Assembly: GCF_000474945.1 (NCBI RefSeq)
Contig: NZ_AXDW01000016.1
Span: 1-64,000 of the forward strand
DNA: 64,000 nt
Source of the DNA: Solimonas soli DSM 21787
Lineage (GTDB): Bacteria; Pseudomonadota; Gammaproteobacteria; Nevskiales; Nevskiaceae
Direction: 5' to 3'
In this document: piece by piece, positions 36,796 through 46,457 of the stretch
Position numbering within the stretch: the stretch's first letter is position 1
Layout: every line of letters begins with the position of its first letter
Made by a program: the position numbers and the translations under genes
Notes under the pieces: model-generated
What the model was told of the DNA's origin: nothing
Database searches by the model: none
What the model saw: the letters and a program-made list of their open reading frames with translations, nothing else

Positions 36796-37626
36796 ATGAG
36801 CAGGTTTTTCGGAATTCTCGTCGGCGTGATCCTTCTGGCCGGCATCGGCGTGATCGCCTGGTATCACCTGCATGGTGACTTCGATGCCGAGCCGGCGCCG
36901 GCCGCGGCACCCGCGCCGGCCGCGTCGGCGTCGCCGCCGCCCGAACCGGCGCCGGCCACCGCAGCGGAGCTGCGCGTGCCGGACGAGGCGTCGTCGTCGC
37001 CGGCCTTGGTGCTGCCGCCGCTCGCCGAGAGCGACGTGGCGATGCGCAACGAACTCGAAGCGCTGGTCGGTCGCGCGCCGATCGAATCGTTCCTGATCCC
37101 GCTGCAGATCGTGCGCCGCTGGGTGGCCTTCATCGACAGCCTCGATCGCGACGGCGTGCCGCTGCAGCGGCGGCCGGCGAAGGCGGTGTCCGGCCGGCCG
37201 GCCGTCGAGACCGGCAGCGATGGCCGGCTGCAGCTCGGTGCCGCCAACGCGCAGCGCTACCAGAGCTATATCGCCGTGCTGCAGGCGATCGACGCGCAGA
37301 AGCTGGTCGGCTTCTACTTCCGCTATTACCCGCTGTTCCAGCAGGCCTATGACGAGCTCGGCTACGGCGACGGCGCCTACTTCAACACGCGCCTGCTCGA
37401 AGTCATCGATCACCTGCTCGCCACGCCGCAGGTCGAAGGCCCGATCGCCCTCGTGCAGCCCAAGGTGCTCTACCAGTTCGCCGACCCGGAACTGGAATCG
37501 CGCTCCTTCGGCCAGAAGATGCTGATCCGCATGGGCGCCGACAACGCCGCGGCGGTGAAAGCCAAGCTGCGCGAGATTCGCGCCGCCATCGTCGCCCGTG
37601 CCCGGCCGGCCGCCGGTCCCGGCTGA
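36796..37626 (+). CDS. Membrane-anchored DUF3014 protein
   Basis: A 276-residue protein. One N-terminal transmembrane helix (about residues 5-22) is followed by a Pro/Ala-rich linker (about 30-75), then the DUF3014 domain with PLAESDVAMRNELEALVG, IVRRWVAFIDSLDRDG and YFRYYPLFQQAYDELGYG. The domain is probably periplasmic and of unknown function. An AGGGAG ribosome-binding site lies before the ATG. It is divergent from the P450 gene. Confidence 0.85.
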   Translation: MSRFFGILVGVILLAGIGVIAWYHLHGDFDAEPAPAAAPAPAASASPPPEPAPATAAELRVPDEASSSPALVLPPLAESDVAMRNELEALVGRAPIESFLIPLQIVRRWVAFIDSLDRDGVPLQRRPAKAVSGRPAVETGSDGRLQLGAANAQRYQSYIAVLQAIDAQKLVGFYFRYYPLFQQAYDELGYGDGAYFNTRLLEVIDHLLATPQVEGPIALVQPKVLYQFADPELESRSFGQKMLIRMGADNAAAVKAKLREIRAAIVARARPAAGPG

Positions 37627-37694
37627 GCGGTCGCGCATCTGGCGACGCGCGGCGCGCATCTGGCAAAGTGCAGTTCCTTGACGGAGTCTGTGCC

Positions 37695-38117
37695 ATGACT
37701 ATCGCGTCTTTCCGCGCAGCGCCGCGCGGCGTCGTTTCCGGCCTGCTGGCGGCCTGCGTGCTCGCCGCCTGCGCCTCGTCGCCCTCCGCTTCCAGGCCGA
37801 AGACGCTCGACGACAAGCTCGCCGAGCGCGGCTACAAGCTCGGCGGCGACATCGACCGCATCCAGAACTGGAGCATCGACGGCTGGAGCTACATCGACGA
37901 CGAGCACGTCGTGTTCAATGCCGGTCCGTCGCGCGACTATCTCGTCACCGTGCTGATGCCGTGCAACGGCCTGTCGAGCGCCAACACCATCGGCTTCAGC
38001 ACGACGGTGAGCGCCGTCACCAAGTTCGACAAGCTCGTCGTGCGCAACACCGGGTTCACCGACCAGTGCCCGATCCGCGAGCTGCACGAGCTGAAGCGCG
38101 TCAAGAAAGCTTCGTGA
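37695..38117 (+). CDS. DUF6491-like lipoprotein
   Basis: A 140-residue lipoprotein with lipobox LAAC at about residues 22-25. The mature part GGDIDRIQNWSIDGWSYIDD and VFNAGPSRDYLVTVLMPC matches the family I know as DUF6491, with two cysteines (PCNG and DQCP) that could form a disulfide. Function unknown. The stop overlaps the GTG of the adjacent pseudogene. Confidence 0.75.
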   Translation: MTIASFRAAPRGVVSGLLAACVLAACASSPSASRPKTLDDKLAERGYKLGGDIDRIQNWSIDGWSYIDDEHVVFNAGPSRDYLVTVLMPCNGLSSANTIGFSTTVSAVTKFDKLVVRNTGFTDQCPIRELHELKRVKKAS

Positions 38118-38428
38118 GCGGCGGCGCGGCGCGGCCGCGCGTGCTGCAGGTCGGTCGGCCCGCTGATGCCCCCGCTCGAGGCCACGCTGGCCGCGGAGTT
38201 CGAACTGGGCGCCTTGTGGCGCGAGTCCGACGCCGATGCCTGGCTCGCCGCGCACGGCCACCCATTCGACGGCCTGGTGACCTCGGTGTGGGGCTCGACA
38301 ACGTCGTGCTGCTGCCGCACATCGGCAGCGCCGCCGCGGAGACGCGGCAGGCGATGGCCGAGCTGACGCTCGCCAATCTGCGCGCCTTCTTTCGCGAAGG
38401 TCGCCTGCTGACGCCGGTCCTCGACTGA
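38114..38428 (+). pseudogene. Decayed D-isomer 2-hydroxyacid dehydrogenase (glyoxylate/hydroxypyruvate reductase type)
   Basis: Both ends of the enzyme are present without the middle. The 5' part reads PRVLQVG, then in the next frame LMPPLEATLAAEFEL to DGLVTSV, the normal N-terminal substrate domain. It then jumps to GLDNVVLLPHIGSAAAETR and the normal C-terminus (LTLANLRAFFREGR). The whole NAD-binding core, some 600 bases, is missing. Near the start GTCGGTCGG contains a four-base tandem duplication that shifts the frame. It cannot encode an enzyme. Confidence 0.85.
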
Positions 38429-38450
38429 AGGGCCGCGCGTCGAGCGCTGC

Positions 38451-39923
38451 TCAGTCTTCGTCCGCCGCGGCGTGCCAGCCGCCGCCGAGCGCCTGGATCA
38501 GCGCCACCGCCGTCGTCTGCCGGTCGAGCGCCGCCTGGATCAGCGCGCTGCGCGCGCTCGCCGCCGAGGCCTGCGCGGTGACGACGTCGCTGAAGGTGAT
38601 CTGCCCGGCCTTGTACTGGTTGAGGATCTGCCGCTCGTTCTCGTCGGCGACTTCCGACGCCTGCCGGCGCAGCGCGTACTGCGTCTCCAGCACGCGCGTC
38701 GCCGTCAGCTGGTCCTCGACGTCCTGGAAGGCGCTGAGCGTCAGCTGCCGGTAGTTGGCGACGGCAGCGTCGTAGGCGGCGCGCGCCTGCGCGACCTGCG
38801 CCTTGCGCGCGCCGAAGTCGAGCAGGGTCTCGCTGGCCGACACGCCGAGCGACCACAGCATCGTCGAGCTGTCGAACAGATCCTTGATATGCGAGGCGCT
38901 GCTGCCGTAGGAACCGGACAGCGGGAAGCTGGGGAACCACGCCGCCTGGGCGATGCCGACGCTGGCATTGGCGGCGGCAACCTTGCGTTCCGCGGCGGCG
39001 ATGTCGGGGCGCCGCTGCAGCAGCACGGACGGCAGCAGCAGCGGCACCTCGGGCACCACGCCGTTCCACTCGGCCGGCGCCAGGCTGAAGTCGGCCGGCG
39101 CCTTGCCGACCAGCACGGCGATCGCGTGCTCGAGCGTCGCCCGCGTCTGCCGCAGGCCTTCGAGCGTCGCCTGCGCGTTGTACAGCTGCGTCTGCGCGCT
39201 GAGCACGTCGGTGCGCGGCGCGACGCCGGCGGCGTAGCGGTTCTGCGCGATCGTCAGCGAGCGCTGGTAGCCGTCGACGGTGGCCTGCTGCAGGGCGATC
39301 TCGGCGTCCGCCTCGCGCAGCGACAGGTAATTCGTCACCAGCTCGCCCTGCGCGGCGAGCCGGGCGGCGGCGAGATCGGCGGCGCTCGCCTCGGCGCTGG
39401 CGCGCGCGTTCTCGACGCTGCGCCGCAGGCGGCCCCAGACGTCCGGCTCCCAGCTCGCGCCGATGCTCGACTGATAGCGGTTGCGGACGCCGCCGCCCTG
39501 CGAGACGGTGCCGCCGGTGACCACGCCGGTATTGCTCGACTTGCTGCCCGAGCGCGTCACGCCGCCGCTGAGATCGACCACCGGGAACAGCGCGGCGCGC
39601 TGCTCGCGCACCATGGCGCGTGCCTGCGCGTATGCCGCCTGCGCGGCGGCGATGTTCTGGTTCGAGACCTCGACCTGCTTCGCCATCTCGTCGAGCTGCG
39701 CGTCGCCGAACAATTCCCACCAGGCACCGCGATCGATGGCGTCGCCCGGCGCTGCCGGATGCCAGTCGGCGCCGGCTTCCTTGAAATGGTCCGCCCGCAT
39801 CGCCACGTCCGGGCGCCGGTAGTCGGGGCCGATCGCGCAGGCGGACAGCGCCGCCGATACGGCGAGTGTGGCGGCAAGGGCGCCGTGGAAGGCGGAGTGG
39901 GCGGGGGTCGGCATGCGCTTCAT
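38451..39923 (-). CDS. NodT-family outer-membrane efflux lipoprotein
   Basis: A 490-residue TolC-like outer-membrane factor for the RND pump encoded upstream. The lipobox is LSAC at about residues 26-29, followed by AIGPDYRRPDV, typical of NodT/OprM. Two OEP repeats of helices and strands follow (VTNYLSLREADAEIALQQ and LLQRRPDIAAAERKVAAANA). The ATG overlaps the mdtC-like stop by ATGA. Confidence 0.92.
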   Translation of the reverse strand: MKRMPTPAHSAFHGALAATLAVSAALSACAIGPDYRRPDVAMRADHFKEAGADWHPAAPGDAIDRGAWWELFGDAQLDEMAKQVEVSNQNIAAAQAAYAQARAMVREQRAALFPVVDLSGGVTRSGSKSSNTGVVTGGTVSQGGGVRNRYQSSIGASWEPDVWGRLRRSVENARASAEASAADLAAARLAAQGELVTNYLSLREADAEIALQQATVDGYQRSLTIAQNRYAAGVAPRTDVLSAQTQLYNAQATLEGLRQTRATLEHAIAVLVGKAPADFSLAPAEWNGVVPEVPLLLPSVLLQRRPDIAAAERKVAAANASVGIAQAAWFPSFPLSGSYGSSASHIKDLFDSSTMLWSLGVSASETLLDFGARKAQVAQARAAYDAAVANYRQLTLSAFQDVEDQLTATRVLETQYALRRQASEVADENERQILNQYKAGQITFSDVVTAQASAASARSALIQAALDRQTTAVALIQALGGGWHAAADED

Positions 39924-42900
39924 CGTTCGTTCGCGACTTTCGGTTCATTGGTGACGACGCGGCTGAGCAGATGCTCGTCGGCGCGGCGACGGCGCAGCTT
40001 GTCGAGATAGACGTAGACGACCGGCGTGGTCAGCAGGGTCAGTAGCTGGCTGGCGATCAGGCCGCCGATGATCGCCACGCCGAGCGGCTGGCGCAGCTCC
40101 GAGCCTTCGCCGAAGCCGATCGCCAGCGGCAGCGCGCCGAGGATCGCCGCCAGCGTCGTCATCAGGATCGGCCGGAAGCGTAGCAGGCAGGCCTCGCGCA
40201 CCGCCTCGACGGCGTCGAGGCCGCGCGCGCGCTCGGCGTCGAGTGCGAAATCGATGATGAGGATGGCGTTCTTCTTGACGATGCCGATCAGCAGGAACAC
40301 GCCGATCAGCGCGATCAGCGAGAATTCCATCCTGAACATCAGCAGCGCGAGGATGGCGCCGACGCCGGCCGAGGGCAGCGTCGTCAGCACCGTCACCGGA
40401 TGGATGTAGCTCTCGTAGAGAATGCCGAGCACGATGTAGATGACGAGGATCGCCAGCGCGATCAGGAACGGCTGGTTGTTCTGCGACTGCTGGTAGGCCG
40501 AGGCGGTGCCGGCGAAGGCGCCGGCGATCGAGGTCGGCATGCCGATGTTCGCCTCCGCGCGCTTCACCGCTTCCCGCGCCTGCGACAGCGTCACGCCCTC
40601 GTCGAGATTGAACGATACGGTGATCGCCAGCGCCGCGTCCTGGTGATTGATCTGCGCGGCGGCGGCGCGCTCGCGGAACGTCGCGATCGCCGACAGCGGC
40701 ACCATGGCGCTGACCGCGGTGCTCAGCGCCTTGCCGGTCGAGGGATCGCGCAAGGACGGGTTCGCCGAATCGGCGGCGTCGGTGTGCGTGGCGTCGGCCG
40801 GCACGTAGACGTCCTTCAGCGCCGACGGTCCCTGCGTATAGGCCGGCGCGCTTTCGAGAATCACCTTGTACTGGTTCAGCTCTTCGTAGATCGTCGAGGC
40901 CGAGCGCTGGCCGAAGGCGTTGTACAGGGCGTTGTCGATGTCCTTGTTGCTGATGCCGAAGCGCGCCGCCGCGTCGCGGTCGATGTCGACATAGGCTTCG
41001 ACGCCGTTGTCCTGCTGGTCGGAATTGACGTCGCTGATGCCGGGCTGCTGCGCGAGCTCGGCGACCAGCTTGTCGGACCACAGCTTGAGCTGCTCGCGGT
41101 CGTCGCCCTTGAGCGTGTACTGGTAGCCGGCGTTCGCCGAACGCGCGCCCATGCGCAGATCCTGCACCGGCTGGAGGAAGGCGTTGACGCCGATCATCGC
41201 CGACAGCGTCGGCCGCAGGCGCGCGATCACCTCGAGGCCGGTCGACTTGCGCTCGCCCTTCGGTTTGAGCGTCACCATCAGGAAGCCGCCGCCGGCGCGC
41301 GAGCCGCCGGTGAAGCCGACCACGTTCTGCACGTCGGGATCGGCGCCGATGGTGTCGACGATCTGCTGCAGCTTCTGCGACATCGCCTGGAAGGAAATGC
41401 TCTGGTCGGCCCGCAGCATGCCCATGATCTGGCCATTGTCCTGCTGCGGGAAGAAGCCTTTCGGCGCGGCCTTGAACAGATAGACGTTCAGCGCGACGAC
41501 GGCGCCGAGGATCAGCACGACGAGCAGGCGCGCCGACAGCGCCCAGTCGAGCTGGCGCTCGTACTGGCGCAGCAGGACCGCGAAGCCTCGCTCCGCCCAG
41601 CGCGCCAGGCGGCCGGGCGCCTTGTGCGGCGCGCCGGGCCTGAGCAGCCAGGCGCAGAGCATCGGCGTCGTCGTCAGCGAGATCAGCAGCGAAATCAGCA
41701 CCGCCGCCGACAGCGTCACCGCGAACTCGCGGAACAGGCGGCCGACCTGGCCGCCGAGGAACAGCAGCGGGATGAACACCGCGACCAGCGACAGGCTGAT
41801 CGACAGCACCGTGAAGCCGACTTCGCGCGCGCCGAGCAGCGCCGCCTCGAAGCGGCGCATGCCGGCTTCGATGTGGCGCGTGGTGTTCTCGAGCACGACG
41901 ATGGCGTCGTCGATGACGAAGCCGGTGGCGATGGTGATCGCCATCAGCGACAGATTGTTCAGCGAGAAGCCGAGCAGGTACATGACGCCGAAGGTGCCGA
42001 GCAGCGACACCACGGTGGCGAACGCCGGAATCAGCGTCGCGCGCAGATCGCGCAGGAACACGCTGACGACCAGCACGACCAGCGCGACCGAGACCAGCAG
42101 CGTGACCTCGATCTCGTGCAGCGACGCGCGGATCGAGCGCGTGCTGTCGGAGGCCACCGTCATCCTGATGTCGGTCGGCAGTTCGGCCTGCAGCACCGGC
42201 ACCAGCGCGCGCACCGCGTCGACGGTCTGGATGACGTTGGCACCGGGCTTCTTGCGCAGCAGCACGATCACCGCCGGCCGGCCGTTGAACAGGCCGAGCG
42301 TGCGCGCGTCCTCGGGGCCGTCGCTGATCGTCGCCACGTCGCCGAGCCGCACCGGCGCATCGTTGCGCCAGGCGACGACGAGCTGGCGGTATTCGTCGGT
42401 GTTGCGCCCGGCGAGATCGGTGTAGATCTGGAAATGCCGGTCGTCGCCTTCCAGCGCGCCCTTCGGGCGGTTGGCGTTGGCGGCCTCGATCGCGGCGCGG
42501 ATGTCTTCCAGGCTGATGCCGTACTTGTTGAGCTGGAACGGCAGCATGTCGATGCGGATCGCCGGCAGCGAACCGCCGCCGACCTCGACGTCGCCGACGC
42601 CGTCGACCTGCGCGAGACGCTGCTGCACCAGATTCGACACGGCTTCGTAGATCTGCTGCGGCGTCTTCGATGCCGAGGTCAGGGCGATGACCATCATCGG
42701 CGCGTCGGCCGGATTCGCCTTGCGGTAGGTCGGGTTGCTCTTCAGCGTCGCCGGCAGGTCGGCGCGCGAGGCGTTGAGCGCGGCCTGCACCTCGCGCGCC
42801 GCGGAATCGATGTCGCGGTTCAGATCGAACTGCATCGAGATCTGCGTCGAGCCGTTCGAGCTGCGCGAGGTCAGCTCGTTGACGCCGGCGATGATGCCGA

Positions 42901-43111
42901 GCCGGCGTTCCAGCGGCGTGGCGACGCTGGTCGCCATGGTGTCCGGGCTGGCGCCGGGCAGCGAGGCGTTGACCTGGATCACCGGAAAATCGACCTGCGG
43001 CAGCGGCGCGACCGGCAGCGCGAAGAAGCCGCCGATGCCGGCCAGGGCGATGCCCAGCGTCAGCAGCATCGTGCCGATCGGGCGGCGGACGAAGAGCGTC
43101 GAGAGGTTCAT
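39920..43111 (-). CDS. mdtC: MdtC-like RND efflux pump subunit
   Basis: A 1063-residue inner-membrane RND transporter. MNLSTLFVRRPIGTMLLTLG is the MdtC-type start. The proton-relay Asp pair is in GFVIDDAIVVLENTTRHIEAG, and [18 protein letters not shown] is a conserved transmembrane motif. Two large periplasmic porter regions lie at about 40-330 and 560-870. With MdtB it forms a heterotrimeric pump in E. coli that exports novobiocin, bile salts and other compounds. The insertion near VPADATHTDAADSANPSL is unusual for the family. A repeat element separates it from mdtB. Confidence 0.9.
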   Translation of the reverse strand: MNLSTLFVRRPIGTMLLTLGIALAGIGGFFALPVAPLPQVDFPVIQVNASLPGASPDTMATSVATPLERRLGIIAGVNELTSRSSNGSTQISMQFDLNRDIDSAAREVQAALNASRADLPATLKSNPTYRKANPADAPMMVIALTSASKTPQQIYEAVSNLVQQRLAQVDGVGDVEVGGGSLPAIRIDMLPFQLNKYGISLEDIRAAIEAANANRPKGALEGDDRHFQIYTDLAGRNTDEYRQLVVAWRNDAPVRLGDVATISDGPEDARTLGLFNGRPAVIVLLRKKPGANVIQTVDAVRALVPVLQAELPTDIRMTVASDSTRSIRASLHEIEVTLLVSVALVVLVVSVFLRDLRATLIPAFATVVSLLGTFGVMYLLGFSLNNLSLMAITIATGFVIDDAIVVLENTTRHIEAGMRRFEAALLGAREVGFTVLSISLSLVAVFIPLLFLGGQVGRLFREFAVTLSAAVLISLLISLTTTPMLCAWLLRPGAPHKAPGRLARWAERGFAVLLRQYERQLDWALSARLLVVLILGAVVALNVYLFKAAPKGFFPQQDNGQIMGMLRADQSISFQAMSQKLQQIVDTIGADPDVQNVVGFTGGSRAGGGFLMVTLKPKGERKSTGLEVIARLRPTLSAMIGVNAFLQPVQDLRMGARSANAGYQYTLKGDDREQLKLWSDKLVAELAQQPGISDVNSDQQDNGVEAYVDIDRDAAARFGISNKDIDNALYNAFGQRSASTIYEELNQYKVILESAPAYTQGPSALKDVYVPADATHTDAADSANPSLRDPSTGKALSTAVSAMVPLSAIATFRERAAAAQINHQDAALAITVSFNLDEGVTLSQAREAVKRAEANIGMPTSIAGAFAGTASAYQQSQNNQPFLIALAILVIYIVLGILYESYIHPVTVLTTLPSAGVGAILALLMFRMEFSLIALIGVFLLIGIVKKNAILIIDFALDAERARGLDAVEAVREACLLRFRPILMTTLAAILGALPLAIGFGEGSELRQPLGVAIIGGLIASQLLTLLTTPVVYVYLDKLRRRRADEHLLSRVVTNEPKVANER

Positions 43112-43139
43112 GGCGATACACCCGTCGCGACCAAGCGTT

Positions 43140-43267
43140 CCCTCTCCCGCTTGCGGGAGAGGGCAAGGGAGAAGGCCGCTTGCGCAGCAAGCGGAAGCTC
43201 GCCGCGCCGCGCGCACTTCGTGCCCGCGCCCTCTCCCCAACCCCTCTCCCACGTGGTGGGAGAGGGG
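43140..43267. repeat. Cluster of three palindromic repeats between mdtB and mdtC
   Basis: Three perfect hairpins: CCCTCTCCCGC/GCGGGAGAGGG at 43140-43163 with a 2-base loop; CCGCTTGC/GCAAGCGG at 43176-43194; and CCCCTCTCCCAC/GTGGGAGAGGGG at 43241-43267 with a 3-base loop. The outer two share the CCCTCTCCC core with the element at 14474-14500. The cluster lies inside the mdtABC transcript and may set the relative levels of the two pump subunits, which is an inference. Confidence 0.8.
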
Positions 43268-43310
43268 CTCGCATCAGCGATCGCGGGCATGGGTGGTGGC
43301 GCGTACCGGG

Positions 43311-46300
43311 TCATGCCTCGCTCGGTTCCACGCCGTCACCAGCATCGGTATCGATCTCGCGCCGCGGCACCGGCTGGTCTTCGCGATGTCCGGCCAGTTT
43401 CTCGAAGGCGAGATAGATCACCGGCGTCGTGAACAGCGTCAGCAGCTGGCTGACGATGAGGCCGCCGAAGATGGCGAGGCCCAGCGGACGGCGCAGCTCG
43501 GAGCCTTCGCCGAAGCCAAGCATCAGCGGCACGGCGGCGAACAGCGCGGCCAGCGTCGTCATCAGGATCGGCCGGAAGCGCAGCAGCGCCGCCTGGTGGA
43601 TCGCCGCGCGCGGCGCCAGGTTCTGCTCGCGCTGCGCGTCGATCGCGAAGTCGATCATCATGATGGCGTTCTTCTTGACGATGCCGATCAGCAGGATGAT
43701 GCCGATGATGCCGATCACGCCGAGATCGTTGCCGGTCGCCAGCAGCGCCAGCAGCGCGCCGATGCCGGCCGAGGGCAGCGTCGAGAGGATCGTCAGCGGA
43801 TGCACGAAGCTCTCGTAGAGCACGCCGAGCACGATGTAGACGCAGACCACGGCGGCGAGGATCAGCCACAGCGTGCTCGACAGCGAGGACTCGTAGGCGC
43901 TCGCCGCGCCGAGGAAGCTGAGGGTGATGCCGGTCGGCAGGCCGATGTCCTTCGCGGCGCCGCGGATCGCGTCGACGGCGTGGCCGAGCGAGACGCCGTC
44001 GGCGGTGTCGAAGCCGATCGTCGCCGCCGGGTACTGGGCGACGTGCGTGACCTGCAGCGGCGCGTCCTCCTCGCGGATCGTCGAGATCGCCGACAGCGGC
44101 GTCGGCCCGCCGCTGCCCTTGAGGTGCAGCAGGCCGAGATTGTCCGGCTGCGTGAGCAGGCCGGGCCGGCCTTCGAGGATGACGCGGTACTGGTTGGTCT
44201 CGGTGAAGATCGTCGAGACGATGCGCTGGCCGAAGGCGCTGTACAGCGCGTCGTTGAGCGTCGAGGCGGTGATGGCCAGGCGCGAGGCCGAGTCGCGGTC
44301 GAGCCTGATGTAGGCGGCGCGGCCGGTGGCGCCGGCGTCGGTCGTCGCGTGCTGCACGGCATCGAGCTTCTGCATCGCCGCCGTCAGCTTCTGCGCCCAG
44401 TCGGCGACCTGGCCGGTATCGGCACCTTCGAGCGAGAGGCGGTACTGCGTCGGCCCGGTCTCGGCGTCGATCGTCAGATCCTGCGTCGGCTGCAGCCAGA
44501 CCTTGACGCCCGGCACCTGCTCGATGCGCTCGCGCAGGCGTTTCATGATCGCGGCCTGCGAACCGGCGCGATCGCGCTTGAGATTGATCAGCATGCGGCC
44601 GCTCTGCAGCATGGTGTTGTTGGCGGCGTCGACGCCGATGAACGAGCTGAGATTCTCCACCGCCGGATCGGCGAGCACGGCCGCCGCCGCGCGCTGCTGC
44701 AGCGCCGCCATGCGCGCGTAGGAGATCGAGCTGTCCATCTCGGTGCGCGCCTGCAGCTGGCCGGTGTCCTGCGTCGGGAACAGGCCCTTGGGCATGAACA
44801 CGTAGAGCAGGGCGGTCAGCACGAAGGTCGCCAGCGCCAGCCACAGCGTCGCGCGCTGGCGCTCGAGCACGTAGAGCAGGCCGCGGTCGTAGCGGGCGAT
44901 GACGCGGTCGAAGAAGGCCTGCACCTTGCGGCCCAGCGCGTTGTCGCCGGTGTCGTGGCGCAGCCAGCGCGCGGCGAGCATCGGCACCAGGGTCAGCGAC
45001 ACCACCGCCGAGATCAGGATGGTGATGGCCAGCGTCACCGCGAACTCGCGGAACAGGCGGCCGATCACGTCTTCCATGAACAGCAGCGGGATCAGCACGG
45101 CGATCAGCGACACCGTCAGCGAGATGATGGTGAAGCCGATCTGCCGCGCGCCCTTGAGCGCCGCCGCGAACGGCCTCTCGCCCTTCTCGATGTAGCGCGA
45201 GATGTTTTCGAGGGTGACGATGGCGTCGTCGACGACGAAGCCGGAGGCGATCGTCAGCGACATCAGCGACAGGTTGTTGAGGCTGTAGCCGAGCAGGTAC
45301 ATGACGCCGCAGCTGCCGATCAGCGAGATCGGCACGGCGAGGCTGGCGATGATCGTCGCCTGCAGGCTGTGCAGGAAGAAGAAGATCACCAGCACGACCA
45401 TGAGCACGGCCAGCACCAGCTCGATCTGCACGTGCTCGACCGAGGCGCGGATGCCGGTCGTGCGGTCGGCGAGCACCGTGACGTCGACCGAGGCCGGCAG
45501 CGAGCTGACCAGCTCCGGCAGGCGCGCCTTGATGGCGTCGACGGTCTTGATGACGTTGGCGCCCGGCTGGCGCTGCACGTTGAGGATGATCGCCGGCTTG
45601 TCGCTGGCCCAGGCGCCGAGCCGCGTGTTCTCGGCGCTGGCGACGATGGTCGCGACGTCGGACAGGCGCACCGGCGCGCCATTGGCGTAGGTGAGGACGA
45701 TGTCCTGGTAGTCGTCGACCGTTTCCAGCTGGTCGTTGGCGTTGATCGTGTACGAGCGGCTCGGGCCGTCGAAGCTGCCCTTGGCGGCGTTGGCGTTGGC
45801 GTTGCCGATCGCCGTGCGGATCGACGACAGGTCGATGCCGTATGAGGCGAGCAGCTGGGTGTCGGCCTGGATGCGCATCGCCGGGCGCTGGCCGCCGCTG
45901 AGGGTGACGAGGCCGACGCCGTCGACCTGGCTGATCTTCAGCGCCAGGCGCGTGTCGACCAGGCTCTGCACGTCGGTCAGCGGCAGGGTGTCGGAGGTGA
46001 TCGCCAGCGTCAGCACCGGCGCGTCGGCGGGGTTGACCTTGGCGTACACCGGCGGCGCCGGCAGGTCGGAGGGCAGCAGCGAGCCGGCGGCGTTCATCGC
46101 CGCCTGCACTTCCTGCTCGGCGACGTCGAGCGCGATGCCGAGCGTGAACTGCAGGGTGATGATCGAGGCGCCCGCCGAGCTGACCGAGCTCATGCGCTGC
46201 AGGCCCGACATCTCGCCGAGCTGGCGTTCGAGCGGCGCGGTGATGGTCTGGCTCATCACCTCCGGGCTCGCGCCCGGATACAGGGTCTGCACCTGGATCG

Positions 46301-46430
46301 TCGGGTAGTCGACCTGCGGCAGCGCCGACAGCGGCAGGAAGCGCAGGCCGAGCAGGCCGCCGAGCACGATCGCGGCCATCAGCAGCGTCGTCGCCACCGG
46401 CCGCTCGATAAAGGGACGGGAAGGATTCAT
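43311..46430 (-). CDS. mdtB: MdtB-like RND efflux pump subunit
   Basis: A 1039-residue inner-membrane RND transporter. [20 protein letters not shown] is the MdtB-type start. [19 protein letters not shown] holds the proton-relay Asp pair, and [18 protein letters not shown] is the conserved C-terminal transmembrane motif. Two porter domains are present. It is transcribed after mdtA with a 27-base gap and before mdtC, as in E. coli mdtABC. Confidence 0.92.
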   Translation of the reverse strand: MNPSRPFIERPVATTLLMAAIVLGGLLGLRFLPLSALPQVDYPTIQVQTLYPGASPEVMSQTITAPLERQLGEMSGLQRMSSVSSAGASIITLQFTLGIALDVAEQEVQAAMNAAGSLLPSDLPAPPVYAKVNPADAPVLTLAITSDTLPLTDVQSLVDTRLALKISQVDGVGLVTLSGGQRPAMRIQADTQLLASYGIDLSSIRTAIGNANANAAKGSFDGPSRSYTINANDQLETVDDYQDIVLTYANGAPVRLSDVATIVASAENTRLGAWASDKPAIILNVQRQPGANVIKTVDAIKARLPELVSSLPASVDVTVLADRTTGIRASVEHVQIELVLAVLMVVLVIFFFLHSLQATIIASLAVPISLIGSCGVMYLLGYSLNNLSLMSLTIASGFVVDDAIVTLENISRYIEKGERPFAAALKGARQIGFTIISLTVSLIAVLIPLLFMEDVIGRLFREFAVTLAITILISAVVSLTLVPMLAARWLRHDTGDNALGRKVQAFFDRVIARYDRGLLYVLERQRATLWLALATFVLTALLYVFMPKGLFPTQDTGQLQARTEMDSSISYARMAALQQRAAAAVLADPAVENLSSFIGVDAANNTMLQSGRMLINLKRDRAGSQAAIMKRLRERIEQVPGVKVWLQPTQDLTIDAETGPTQYRLSLEGADTGQVADWAQKLTAAMQKLDAVQHATTDAGATGRAAYIRLDRDSASRLAITASTLNDALYSAFGQRIVSTIFTETNQYRVILEGRPGLLTQPDNLGLLHLKGSGGPTPLSAISTIREEDAPLQVTHVAQYPAATIGFDTADGVSLGHAVDAIRGAAKDIGLPTGITLSFLGAASAYESSLSSTLWLILAAVVCVYIVLGVLYESFVHPLTILSTLPSAGIGALLALLATGNDLGVIGIIGIILLIGIVKKNAIMMIDFAIDAQREQNLAPRAAIHQAALLRFRPILMTTLAALFAAVPLMLGFGEGSELRRPLGLAIFGGLIVSQLLTLFTTPVIYLAFEKLAGHREDQPVPRREIDTDAGDGVEPSEA

Positions 46431-46457
46431 CGGCGTGGCGCGCTCGTGGTCACGGCC

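Noticed and set aside
40400..45845. Open frames of about 1000 codons on the plus strand opposite mdtB and mdtC
   Set aside because: Biased composition (Arg, Asp, Gln, His) and no recognisable domain; the minus strand carries two full RND transporters.
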